Origin: Polyangiaceae bacterium
GTDB lineage: Bacteria > Myxococcota_A > Polyangia > Polyangiales > Polyangiaceae
Reading direction: 5' to 3'
DNA: 64,000 nt
Assembly (NCBI GenBank): GCA_016712345.1
Contig: JADJRH010000001.1
Coordinates: 2,480,001 to 2,544,000, forward strand
A model generated the notes under the pieces. It did not search any database. It saw nothing but the letters and a program-made list of their open reading frames with translations, and was not told the origin of the DNA. Positions within the stretch are counted from its first letter, which is position 1. Every line of letters begins with the position of its first letter. The position numbers and the translations under genes were made by a program. This document shows, piece after piece, positions 9,108 to 16,478 of this stretch.

Positions 9108-9187
9108 GGTAAAACTTCCCAACCTCTATAGGCCCTTTTCGCCCGGTTTTTTACCGAGAAGCGTTGCGGGCAATACCAATCTACCCG

Positions 9188-9664
9188 TCAGGTAAAAATT
9201 ACCTGCGCACCTTCGCTCAACTCGTAAAAGTCACCCGCCGTGATCACGTCTTTGACCTGCGGCAACAAATCTTCCTTCTTGCGTTTGAACATGTTCATCG
9301 CAAGTTCACAGGCGTAGAGTTCTGCGCCCGATTCTTCGAGAATTTGTAGCATTTCACGCACCGTGGGTAACTCCAGTTCTTCCATTTGCTTCTTCATCAT
9401 TCGAGCGGCCAGGCTCTCCATTCCGGGCAACCCGGCTACAATGGTGGGCATTCCACTCGACGGGTTACCCGCCAGGTTCACGTGCAAATGATCAACCTTG
9501 GACTCGGTCACCACATCAAGGCCCCAGAACGTGAAGAAGATAAACGCGTCAATACCCGACTGCCGTGCCGCGTTTGCCAGAATCAGGGCCGGATATGCCT
9601 CATCGAGCCCGCCGTGTGAACAGATGAGAGCGATCTTGCGCTTGGGTTTTGCAATGGTAGCCAT
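9188..9664 (-). CDS. DsrE/DsrF-like sulfurtransferase-fold protein
   Basis: A protein of 158 residues beginning MATIAKPKRKIALICSHGG; ATG 9664 has a good AAGAGG Shine-Dalgarno 5 bases upstream. The fold is DsrE-like: an N-terminal strand, FFTFWGLDVV, and GMPTIVAGLPGMESLAARMM. A single conserved-type Cys lies in ELYACELAMNMF, the position used for persulfide relay in DsrE/TusD-like proteins. It follows the DUF1641-DsrC fusion gene (21-bp gap) in the order OsmC-SQR-DUF1641/DsrC-DsrE. The context implies sulfur relay during sulfide oxidation rather than tRNA thiolation. Confidence 0.88.
   Translation of the reverse strand: MATIAKPKRKIALICSHGGLDEAYPALILANAARQSGIDAFIFFTFWGLDVVTESKVDHLHVNLAGNPSSGMPTIVAGLPGMESLAARMMKKQMEELELPTVREMLQILEESGAELYACELAMNMFKRKKEDLLPQVKDVITAGDFYELSEGAQVIFT
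9189..9205 (-). terminator. Perfect 7-bp hairpin overlapping the DsrE stop codon
   Basis: The sequence CAGGTAAAAATTACCTG is an inverted repeat (7-bp arms, 3-nt loop) that includes the stop codon of the DsrE gene. There is no clear T run after it in the minus-strand direction, so it may modulate read-through into uspA or protect the mRNA end rather than terminate fully. Confidence 0.4.
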
Positions 9665-9684
9665 GGTAACCTCTTCAGTCTTTA

Positions 9685-10725
9685 TCAAATGCAGCCGGCG
9701 GGCTTGGGAATACCGGCAATTTTAGCAATAGTGCGTGCCGGCGCCTTGGGGAACATGGTGTATAGATCGCGCGTGGCGAGGCCGGTTCCCAATGTCAAGC
9801 GCCGCACATTCGGTGAAACACCGTGCTCTTCAAAATCGGCGCGGGCAAATTCAACCACCTTCCATCGCGCGTCATCCAGTTCTACCCCCTGCGCATGGGC
9901 GATGTTGAGTGCCAAATCCCGCGTCCACGCCTTTGGATTGGCCAGGTGCCCGTCGGCGGTAAAGCCCACCCCGTCGAGCATTGTGGCAGCCGCTTCAGGT
10001 TCTTCTTTCACAGCCGGATCAGCACACAACACAGGCGGCCCAAGATCACGCGCTTCTTGGCGAGCATCCTCAATCACTTGAGGTCGCTCCACCCCGAGAA
10101 CTTTCTTTTTCTTAGGCCCGAGTCGCTTTGCCAAATCGGCTTTTCGTTTATCGGCCCCGGTAGGTTCACGTCGCTGTTCGGCCATGGCTTTTGCAGCGTG
10201 CCCAACGTGTTTGAGCAGCTCCATCATCACCGCCATGCCTTTTTGAACATCCTCGTTTCGAGAAGCGCGCACCATGCCCATAATGCCAATCGGCTCGGCT
10301 TGATCGGCGTTTTGAAGCACCGTTGACGCTTGACCCGCAATGGCGAGCACTTCAGGTTGGGTGAGCGCTCTTACCGTATCCAAAATGGTCACAACGGCGT
10401 TGCCAAACTGGCGTACGTCCTCAGGCCCATAGTGTTGAACCACTTTGCGAGTGACCGCCAAAAGCTCCTGCGCAAAGCTGATGGCACCCTCTTTTTCAAG
10501 CTCGCTAAAGCGCTCTGTCACCACATTGAGCAGGTCTTTTCCAATGGGAGTCAGGTCGGCAAACAACTCTTCTTGGGCGCGCTGGCGCTTTACCAAATAC
10601 GCCAGTTGCTCCTCCATGACCTCCATACGTTTGGCCATAAGCGCCGCCGCATCGTTGGGTAGAGTCGACCCGTTCGTGGGAGCGCGGGGTTCCGTTTTTT
10701 GAGCGGAGGTTTGCGTCGTTTCCAT
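9685..10725 (-). CDS. DUF1641 protein fused to a DsrC/TusE-like domain
   Basis: A protein of 346 residues, ATG 10725, preceded by GGAG and starting two bases after the SQR stop. The N-terminal half (about residues 25-185) is DUF1641-like: coiled start MEEQLAYLVKRQRAQEELF followed by helices with PEVLAIAGQ and GIMGMVRA. A Lys-rich linker (GPKKKKVLG) leads to residues about 252-346, a DsrC/TusE-like domain: GHLANPKAWTRDLA, DDARWKVVEFARADFEEH, and the C-terminal arm AKIAGIPKPAGCI with the penultimate Cys. The second DsrC Cys of the ACKIAG motif is replaced (TIAKIAG), as in TusE-type single-Cys carriers. The tight spacing suggests that the protein takes persulfide from SQR. Confidence 0.85.
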   Translation of the reverse strand: METTQTSAQKTEPRAPTNGSTLPNDAAALMAKRMEVMEEQLAYLVKRQRAQEELFADLTPIGKDLLNVVTERFSELEKEGAISFAQELLAVTRKVVQHYGPEDVRQFGNAVVTILDTVRALTQPEVLAIAGQASTVLQNADQAEPIGIMGMVRASRNEDVQKGMAVMMELLKHVGHAAKAMAEQRREPTGADKRKADLAKRLGPKKKKVLGVERPQVIEDARQEARDLGPPVLCADPAVKEEPEAAATMLDGVGFTADGHLANPKAWTRDLALNIAHAQGVELDDARWKVVEFARADFEEHGVSPNVRRLTLGTGLATRDLYTMFPKAPARTIAKIAGIPKPAGCI

Positions 10726-10727
10726 GG

Positions 10728-11957
10728 TCAGCTCCACTTCCCAGCGGTGAGCATGCGGTGGTCCATCGGTAACTCTTTACCTTCAAGCAGCACATTCCAA
10801 TAAAGCCACTTGAATGCCAGCTTTCCCCAGTGGTTCACTTGGCTCTCCTCAAGAAGCGTGAAGGGCCCCACTCCGGGAATGGGGAAGCGGCCGGGCAGCG
10901 GCTCCGTTTCGTAGTTAAAGTCAATGAGCATTGCTTTACCGTTGCCGGTTTCAATGAAGCAGTTTGCATGCCCATCAAACGAAGCCGAAGGTTCGCGCCC
11001 TTCAATAAAGTTCATTACATTTTCAAAAAGCACTTCTGATTGAAAATGTGCCACCGCTCCGGCTTTTGACGACGGAAGATTGGTGCCGTCGCCAATCGCA
11101 AAAACGTTATGGTGCTGTGTTGCGCGCAATGAATGTTTGTCGGTGGGTACCCACCCGCCCGCATCACCCATCTGCGACTTGGTAATCACCTCCGCACCTG
11201 AATGGAGCGGAATGCTTACCAGCACGTCATAAGGCACTTCTCGGCCGTCAAACGACTTTAGAATGCGCTTTTCGCCGTTTACTTCAGCCACGTTAAAGTC
11301 ACCCAACACGCTAATGCCTCGGCGGCTCATCAGGTCGCCCAATGCGGCGGAAGCTTTTGGTTTGGTAAACGCCCCTTCAAGCGGGGTTGCGTACACAAGC
11401 TCCACTTTGTTTCGCAGGCCTTTTTGCGCGAAAAAGGCTTCCGCCAAAAATACAAACTCCAGCGGTGCCACGGGGCACTTAATGGGCATTTCAACAATGT
11501 TCACCACCACGCGCCCGCCCTCAAACTGAGCCAGCTTATTGCGCAGAGCCATTGCCCCTTCGAGCGTATAAAAGTCAAACGCCGACTCCATCCATCCCGG
11601 CCCCGTGAGCCCCTGAGTCTGTTCGGGAACAATGCGGCTTCCGGTGGCCAGAATCAAAACATCGTACACAACTGACTCGCCGTTTCCCAAAACCACTTTG
11701 CGAGCGTCGGGAACAATGCGCTCCACACCATTCAACTGAACGTCGACCCGCCTGTCAAAAAGCTGTTTGCGCGGCCGAACAATTTCGTCTTCGCGATAAC
11801 TGCCAAAGGGCAAAAACAACAGACCCGGCTGATAAACGTGTTTCTCGTCGCGATCGACCACCGTAATGCGCCACTCCTTTTCATTGAGAGCGCGCACAAG
11901 CTTGTTGGCCATCATGGTTCCGGCGGTTCCGGCGCCGACAATGACGATGTTTTTCAT
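10728..11957 (-). CDS. sqr: Sulfide:quinone oxidoreductase
   Basis: A flavoprotein of 409 residues. It has the N-terminal dinucleotide-binding motif VIVGAGTAGTMMANKL, a second FAD motif near YDVLILATGSRIVPEQ, and VFAIGDGTNLPSSKAG, the FAD-contacting segment. Two Cys in the expected positions, C161 (MPIKCPVAPLE) and C333 (GHANCFIETGNG), can form the redox/polysulfide pair of SQR. The C-terminus carries an amphipathic FKWLYWNVLLEG helix suited to membrane docking. Expected reaction: H2S to sulfane sulfur with transfer of electrons to quinone at the cytoplasmic membrane. It sits between OsmC (64-bp gap) and the DUF1641-DsrC gene (2-bp gap). Confidence 0.92.
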   Translation of the reverse strand: MKNIVIVGAGTAGTMMANKLVRALNEKEWRITVVDRDEKHVYQPGLLFLPFGSYREDEIVRPRKQLFDRRVDVQLNGVERIVPDARKVVLGNGESVVYDVLILATGSRIVPEQTQGLTGPGWMESAFDFYTLEGAMALRNKLAQFEGGRVVVNIVEMPIKCPVAPLEFVFLAEAFFAQKGLRNKVELVYATPLEGAFTKPKASAALGDLMSRRGISVLGDFNVAEVNGEKRILKSFDGREVPYDVLVSIPLHSGAEVITKSQMGDAGGWVPTDKHSLRATQHHNVFAIGDGTNLPSSKAGAVAHFQSEVLFENVMNFIEGREPSASFDGHANCFIETGNGKAMLIDFNYETEPLPGRFPIPGVGPFTLLEESQVNHWGKLAFKWLYWNVLLEGKELPMDHRMLTAGKWS

Positions 11958-12021
11958 TGGAACAGACCTCAATTCTCCCCAAAACCAAGTTCAAGCCGGC
12001 GGCTCAATGCCCGGCGGTGCA

Positions 12022-12456
12022 CTACGCGGCGGTGTTTTCCGGCGTCACGTGAACATCCACTTCAATGCCTTGCCGAATACTTGCTGTGACTGTGCAAAAG
12101 TCTTCAAACATTGGCAGGCACTTCACCATCGCTTCGGCATCTTTCGCGACCTTCGGATGCAGGGTCACATCCACTTTGCCAATGCGCAGCCGCTTGTTTT
12201 CGTTGCGGACGATCTGAACCTTTACTTCGCTGGTCATTCCCTGCGTTTTCACGCCCGAACGTTGAAGGCAAAAAACAAGGCTTGCCGATAAACAATTGCC
12301 AATGGCGGCGGCCAATACCCGAGCCGCATTGGGTGCCGAGTCTTTCCCAAGCGGATAAGGCTCATCGAGGTGCAGATCTTTGTACTGCTCTTTATCGAAC
12401 TGAACCTTGAAGTCGAATCCGTCGACCTGCTCGATCTTGATCGAGAATTCACTCAT
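12022..12456 (-). CDS. OsmC/Ohr-family redox protein
   Basis: A protein of about 144 residues. The family Cys pair is present: AIGNCLSASLVFCLQRSG and KCLPMFEDFCTVTAS. OsmC-type peroxiredoxins reduce organic hydroperoxides with the Cys pair; members next to SQR are thought to handle persulfides. Two in-frame ATGs exist (12468 and 12456). The inner one is preferred because the inferred sigma-54 transcription start (about 12470) would leave almost no leader for the outer one. It is the first gene of the minus-strand sulfide operon. Confidence 0.87.
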   Translation of the reverse strand: MSEFSIKIEQVDGFDFKVQFDKEQYKDLHLDEPYPLGKDSAPNAARVLAAAIGNCLSASLVFCLQRSGVKTQGMTSEVKVQIVRNENKRLRIGKVDVTLHPKVAKDAEAMVKCLPMFEDFCTVTASIRQGIEVDVHVTPENTAA

Positions 12457-12481
12457 CACCTGACTCATGCCTTCCGAGGGT

Positions 12482-12496
12482 GCAAAACCGGCGCCG
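12482..12496 (-). promoter_or_regulatory. Putative sigma-54 (-24/-12) promoter of the OsmC-SQR operon
   Basis: Minus-strand CGGCGCCGGTTTTGCA has GG at -24, exactly 10 bases, then GC at -12 within TTGCA. It departs from the TGGCAC consensus in the upstream half. The predicted start lies near 12470, just before osmC. A palindromic candidate enhancer stands about 110 bp upstream. Confidence 0.5.
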
Positions 12497-12578
12497 TTTC
12501 AGATCGTGTTTAACATCGCTGAAACACCCGACGTTCATGGGCTGCGATCCGCGGCCGTTTGCGCACTGTTAAAGGTCG

Positions 12579-12594
12579 TGAAACAGGTGTTTCA
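12579..12594. promoter_or_regulatory. Palindrome TGAAACA-GG-TGTTTCA, candidate activator site
   Basis: Perfect 7-bp inverted repeat separated by GG. A related half-site TGAAACAC is at 12520-12527. The same arms recur upstream of the persulfide dioxygenase gene (14546-14570), which fits a shared binding site of the sigma-54 activator encoded at 16475. Position relative to the putative promoter at 12482-12496 suits an upstream activating sequence. Confidence 0.5.
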
Positions 12595-12752
12595 ATCGAC
12601 GTTGCGGCGTGTCGCGCCGCCCGTGCGCGCCGTGCGCAGCTCTGTCGCCCTATCCCCCCATCACGCCGCCGGCTTGTACCGGCGCCATCATGTGTACGCA
12701 TTTCTACCCGCCGGTTTTGCCGCGTCCGCGTTTGACAGGGTATTGTGCGCCC

Positions 12753-13439
12753 GTGGACGAAGGACAACTGACGATCGCCTTGCGGATAGCAAAGGTCCGA
12801 ACCCAGATCGCCGCCGCGTGCGAACGGACCCTGCGACCCATTTCCAGCGTTCAACTTCTTGCGGTTTCAAAAACCAAAAGTGAAGCTGCAATTCGCGAAG
12901 CGTACGCCGCGGGCCAGCGCGATTTCGGCGAAAACTATGTCCAAGAAATGGTCGCAAAAGCCGCCGCGCTGGCAGATTTGCCCGACCTCCGACTTCACCT
13001 CATCGGCCCGCTCCAACGAAATAAGGTGAAACAGGTTCTCCCCATCGCCGCGCTCATCCATACGGTCGACCGTGAAACGCTCGCCGACGAAATTCAAAAA
13101 CGAGCCGAAGCGCTGGGCCGGGTCGTGCCCGTACTCATTGAAGTGAACGTCGGGGGTGAATTGTCCAAAGCCGGGTGTACACCCGATGATGCCGAGCGCC
13201 TCGCCGATCATGTGCGCGCGTGCAAAAACCTCTCGCTGCGCGGCCTCATGACCATTCCACCCGACACCGACGATCGGGATCGGACAAGAGGCTATTTCGC
13301 CGCGCTTCGAGATCTGCGGGACAAGATTGGCAACCTGCCCGATCTCAGCATGGGCATGTCGCACGACTTTGAAATTGCGATTGAAGAAGGGGCCACGATC
13401 GTTCGCGTCGGCACTGCCATTTTTGGATCGCGATCGTGA
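12753..13439 (+). CDS. YggS/PROSC-family PLP homeostasis protein
   Basis: A protein of 228 residues from GTG 12753, chosen because the family alignment begins just after it; sequence further upstream is unlike the family. It is an alanine-racemase-like TIM barrel with no C-terminal racemase domain. The PLP Lys is in LLAVSKTKSEA; other motifs are DFGENYVQE, LRLHLIGPLQRNKVKQV, VPVLIEVNVGGE, RGLMTIPP and the phosphate-binding SMGMSHDFEIAIEEGATIVR. The role by family is keeping pyridoxal phosphate levels and amino-acid metabolism balanced. It is divergent from the sulfide operon; no proline genes are adjacent. Confidence 0.94.
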   Translation: MDEGQLTIALRIAKVRTQIAAACERTLRPISSVQLLAVSKTKSEAAIREAYAAGQRDFGENYVQEMVAKAAALADLPDLRLHLIGPLQRNKVKQVLPIAALIHTVDRETLADEIQKRAEALGRVVPVLIEVNVGGELSKAGCTPDDAERLADHVRACKNLSLRGLMTIPPDTDDRDRTRGYFAALRDLRDKIGNLPDLSMGMSHDFEIAIEEGATIVRVGTAIFGSRS

Positions 13440-13489
13440 TTCGCAAATGTGTACACCTAGGTTGGAAGCTTGCCGGTGTACGCGTTTTG

Positions 13490-14383
13490 TTACTTGCGGG
13501 TGATTGAACCCACTTCGTCCGTCGGCTTAAAAAGGTTCAGCGGCATGTTCAGATAACGCCGACCATTTTTGTGTACACCCGGAAGCCGGCCGGCGTCGAC
13601 GTTGACCTGCACACTCTGAAAAAGAAGCCGCGGAGCTTCGAGCTTGGCGTCGCGCTCGGTGCGCATTTTCACAAACTCATCGCGATTCGTTTCGGCCTTG
13701 AGCTGAATGTTTCGCCGCTTCGATGCGCCGATGGTTGTTTCGGCTCGCAAAGCGCGTCCGTTTGGCTGGTAGTCGTGGCCCACGAACACCCGCGTTGCAT
13801 CGGGCAGGTTGTACAAAGTCTCGTGCACCGAAGTGTAGAGCGCGTCCGCGCTGCCCTTGGGAAAGTCACACCGACCTGTTCCGTAATCTTCAATAAACAG
13901 AGCGTCACCCGTGAACACTGCATCGTTCATGAGGTAGCTCACGCATGCGGGCGTGTGACCCGGCGTCGGAAGAACCTTCAACTCCAGTGAACCGGCGCGC
14001 AACACTTCGTTGTCCGCCAGAAGCTTGTCGAACTGCGTGCCCTCGGTGGAGAAATCGGCCGGCAAATCGAGCAAGTCTTTGAACACCTTTTGAACATCGG
14101 TAATGTGTACACCAATGCCGATCTTTGCTCCGAACCGATGTTTTAGGTACTGCGACGCCGACAAGTGATCCGCATGCGCGTGCGTTTCGAGCGTGTAGTG
14201 AAGCTTGAGTTTCTCGGCTTCGATAAACGCAGCCACCAGTTCCACCGACTCCGTGGAAGTTTGCGAACCGAGCGGGTTGTAGTCGAGCACGGGATCGATC
14301 ACGACCGCATCCCGCGTGTTTTCGTCGAACACCACGTACGTGAGGGTGAACGTTGCGGGGTGATAAAACTCTTTGATCCTCAT
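13490..14383 (-). CDS. Metallo-beta-lactamase-fold persulfide dioxygenase-like protein
   Basis: A protein of 297 residues. ATG 14383 is preferred because GGAG lies 6 bases before it; an in-frame ATG at 14395 is the alternative. Metal ligands are evident: THAHADH (H68, H70, D72, H73), the later PTPGHTP and TGDALFIED, and VFVGHDYQPNGR. The long C-terminal extension with KMRTERDAKLEAPRLL and NMPLNLF matches the ETHE1/Blh branch that oxidises glutathione persulfide or related species to sulfite, not glyoxalase II. The gene is transcribed away from tauE and has the best sigma-54 promoter in the window. Confidence 0.9.
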   Translation of the reverse strand: MRIKEFYHPATFTLTYVVFDENTRDAVVIDPVLDYNPLGSQTSTESVELVAAFIEAEKLKLHYTLETHAHADHLSASQYLKHRFGAKIGIGVHITDVQKVFKDLLDLPADFSTEGTQFDKLLADNEVLRAGSLELKVLPTPGHTPACVSYLMNDAVFTGDALFIEDYGTGRCDFPKGSADALYTSVHETLYNLPDATRVFVGHDYQPNGRALRAETTIGASKRRNIQLKAETNRDEFVKMRTERDAKLEAPRLLFQSVQVNVDAGRLPGVHKNGRRYLNMPLNLFKPTDEVGSITRK

Positions 14384-14450
14384 GGGAAACTCCATCACAT
14401 CCGGGCCGAGGGGCGGGTGTTTCAACAACGTTTCGATGATGTGACCTCTT

Positions 14451-14466
14451 CGCAATGCGTGTGCCA
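14451..14466 (-). promoter_or_regulatory. Sigma-54 promoter of the persulfide dioxygenase gene
   Basis: Minus-strand TGGCACACGCATTGCG matches TGGCAC-N5-TTGC exactly, with GG and GC spaced by 10 bases. Predicted transcription start is near 14440, leaving a leader of about 57 bases. A perfect inverted repeat with TGAAACAC/GTGTTTCA arms is about 90 bp upstream, and a sigma-54 activator is encoded by the neighbouring divergent operon. Confidence 0.8.
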
Positions 14467-14545
14467 GTTACATTTTCGTTCCTAGTCCTTCTATTTGGCT
14501 GATCTCAAGCACCATCGAATGTCTTTCGAAACGTGCTGAATCATG

Positions 14546-14570
14546 TGAAACACGTGTTCGATGTGTTTCA
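14546..14570. promoter_or_regulatory. Inverted repeat TGAAACAC-N9-GTGTTTCA, candidate activator binding site
   Basis: Perfect 8-bp arms separated by 9 bases; AACACGTGTT inside it is a second, overlapping palindrome. A further GTTTCA-N5-TGAAAC repeat is at 14632-14648. The intergenic stretch 14384-14735 holds these, the minus-strand sigma-54 promoter, and a weaker plus-strand one, but no other gene. Confidence 0.55.
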
Positions 14571-14719
14571 GCGGAGCGAACCACCCGCATTTTAACGCCC
14601 TTATTCGAAGGCGAAGCACTAAACCCTGTTTGTTTCATGTCGTGAAACGTTCGGTCACTCAACGTTTCTCCGTGAATGCGTGTTCGCTCAATTACGCGTG
14701 ATCGACCGCGCCGCGAGCG

Positions 14720-14734
14720 TGGCACGTCGCGTGC
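14720..14734 (+). promoter_or_regulatory. Weak sigma-54-like promoter before tauE
   Basis: TGGCACGTCGCGTGC has the full TGGCAC upstream element and the 10-base GG-GC spacing, but GTGC in place of TTGC. The predicted start would be close to the tauE start codon, so if real the message has almost no leader (favouring ATG 14748). Less certain than the divergent promoter. Confidence 0.35.
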
Positions 14735-14735
14735 G

Positions 14736-15632
14736 ATGGGCAGTGGCATGTTGTACCTCGCAGCAGCGCTCGCTCTTCTGATCGGAGCGCTCCTTGGATT
14801 GCTCGGCGGCGGCGGCTCCATCCTCACCGTGCCGATGCTTGTGTACCTTTTGGGTGTACCCGCATCATCGGCGATCCCCACGTCGCTTGTGGTTGTTGGA
14901 GCAACGAGCTTCGCCGCCATGATCCCCGCTGCGCGCGCAGGAAACGTTCGTTTTCGCGCGGGTGCTCTCATCGCAGCCGGCGCTGTTGTCGGCGCATTCG
15001 GAGGCGGAAAAATCGCTCACTTTCTCCCCGGCACTGTCCTTCTCGCGGCCTTCGGCGCCCTCATGCTCGGCGCTGCGTTTGCGATGATGCGCAGGCGCGC
15101 CGCCGACAACACATCCGAAGCCCGTCCCCTCGGTGCGCCGTTCGCTCTCGCCGTGGGTCTCGCAATCGGCATTGTTTCCGGCCTTGTCGGAGCCGGCGGC
15201 GGCTTTCTCATTGTGCCCGCTCTCGTCCTCGTGGCCGGCGTATCCATACGCGACGCCGTCGGCACGTCGCTCTTCGTGATCGCGCTTCAATCTGCCGCAG
15301 GCTTCGCGGGACAGATTGCGCACGCAAAACTCGACACCAAGTTGGCGCTCATCGTCACCGTCGCGTCGATCATCGGCGCGCAGGTGGGTGTTCGACTTGG
15401 ACGCCGCCTCTCCGCAGCCGCTCTTCGCAGCGGATTTGCATGGCTCGTCCTCATCCTCGGCACCCTGATTCTCGGTCGTGAAGCGCATCCAATCGCGGGC
15501 GCAATCGGCGCCGTGCTGGTGATTGCCATCTCGATCGTCTCGCGTCGCCGCGCCGCGCGCTTGGTCGCTTCAAGCGAAGGTTCAACAACCGTTTCAACCA
15601 ACCTCCCTCAAACCGCTTCTTCCAAGGCCTAA
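14736..15632 (+). CDS. TauE/SafE-family sulfite/sulfonate exporter
   Basis: A membrane protein of 298 residues with about eight hydrophobic helices. Two internal repeats begin with the family's Gly-rich loop: LLGLLGGGGSILTVPML and VSGLVGAGGGFLIVPALV. Both are followed by a conserved-looking segment, AIPTSLVVVG and DAVGTSLFVIA. The start could be 14736 or 14748 (MGSG-MLYL). In this operon it would export sulfite formed by the persulfide dioxygenase. The next gene starts 4 bases after its stop, so they are co-transcribed. Confidence 0.9.
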   Translation: MGSGMLYLAAALALLIGALLGLLGGGGSILTVPMLVYLLGVPASSAIPTSLVVVGATSFAAMIPAARAGNVRFRAGALIAAGAVVGAFGGGKIAHFLPGTVLLAAFGALMLGAAFAMMRRRAADNTSEARPLGAPFALAVGLAIGIVSGLVGAGGGFLIVPALVLVAGVSIRDAVGTSLFVIALQSAAGFAGQIAHAKLDTKLALIVTVASIIGAQVGVRLGRRLSAAALRSGFAWLVLILGTLILGREAHPIAGAIGAVLVIAISIVSRRRAARLVASSEGSTTVSTNLPQTASSKA

Positions 15633-15636
15633 GCAC

Positions 15637-16065
15637 ATGTCGCAGTTCACTCCTATCTCCGCTCTTGCCGGTGGCGCCTTGATCGGTCTGGCCGTTTCGC
15701 TGTTCCTGCTTGCGTACGGACGCATTGCTGGAATCAGCGGGGTTTTCGGCGGCCTTTTTGATTCAAGCGCCGACGACAAAGGGCTTCGTCTCACCTTTCT
15801 CGCCGGCTTGGTCATCGCCGGTCTCGTTGCCCGCGTTGTGTACCCTTCAGCCGTTGCCGCCGGTGATCGCAGCCTCATCGTTGCAGCCGTCGCCGGCCTC
15901 ATTGTCGGCGTGGGTACACAACTTGGAAACGGCTGCACCAGTGGTCACGGCGTTTGCGGCGTCAGCCGAATGTCACGCCGGTCCATCATTGCAACACTGA
16001 CCTTTATTGCGACGGGCATGCTCACCGTGGCAGCGGTGCGCATGTTCGGTGGAGGTGCCTCGTGA
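15637..16065 (+). CDS. YeeE/YedE-family membrane protein, N-terminal half (sulfur compound transporter)
   Basis: A protein of 142 residues with four hydrophobic helices, ATG 15637. The signature GNGCTSGHGVCGVSRMS contains the two Cys that in the thiosulfate importer TsuA/YeeE relay thiosulfate. With the next gene it forms a split YeeE/YedE pair, a common arrangement in Proteobacteria beside persulfide dioxygenase genes. Probable role is moving thiosulfate or another sulfane sulfur species across the inner membrane. The stop overlaps the next GTG by GTGA. Confidence 0.9.
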   Translation: MSQFTPISALAGGALIGLAVSLFLLAYGRIAGISGVFGGLFDSSADDKGLRLTFLAGLVIAGLVARVVYPSAVAAGDRSLIVAAVAGLIVGVGTQLGNGCTSGHGVCGVSRMSRRSIIATLTFIATGMLTVAAVRMFGGGAS

Positions 16066-16478
16066 AACAGCTCCTAGCGCTCTTGTCGGGTCTCTTGTTC
16101 GGCGCCGGCCTCGTGGTTTCTCAAATGACAAGTCCGGCCAAAGTGCAGGGCTTTCTCGACATCACAGGCAATTGGGATCCGAGCCTCATGCTCGTGATGG
16201 CCGGTGCCGTAGGTGTACACTTCATCCTGTTTCGAAAAATCTCCAAAACACGCCGGCCCATTTTTGCCGAAACGTTTCAAATCCCCAAACGCACCGATCT
16301 CGACTGGCGCCTCATCACCGGAGCCGCTTTATTCGGCATCGGCTGGGGCCTCGGCGGAGTGTGCCCCGGACCCGGCATCGTCGACGCCGCCTCGGGCTCG
16401 GTCTACGCTCTCGTGTTCATGGCGGCCATGGCACTCGGGGTGTTTGCCGAACGTCGCTTCCTCAGGAAAAAGGCGTGA
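16062..16478 (+). CDS. YeeE/YedE-family membrane protein, C-terminal half (DUF6691-like)
   Basis: A protein of 138 residues starting at GTG 16062 inside the stop of the previous gene, with GGTGGAGG just upstream. Four hydrophobic helices; the motif GWGLGGVCPGPGIVDAAS carries the partner Cys of the split transporter. The N-terminal segment GLLFGAGLVVSQMTSPAKVQGFLD is typical of this half. It should pair with the preceding protein. Its stop overlaps the GTG of the activator gene, so the operon is tightly coupled. Confidence 0.9.
   Translation: MKQLLALLSGLLFGAGLVVSQMTSPAKVQGFLDITGNWDPSLMLVMAGAVGVHFILFRKISKTRRPIFAETFQIPKRTDLDWRLITGAALFGIGWGLGGVCPGPGIVDAASGSVYALVFMAAMALGVFAERRFLRKKA

Noticed and set aside
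9685..10725. Dissimilatory sulfite reductase pathway (DsrC with DsrAB)
   Set aside because: The carrier has a single C-terminal Cys and no dsrAB or dsrMKJOP genes occur; sulfide oxidation fits better.
12732..12737. TTGACA as a -35 box upstream of the YggS gene
   Set aside because: It is only about 16 bases before the start codon, leaving no room for a -10 and leader.
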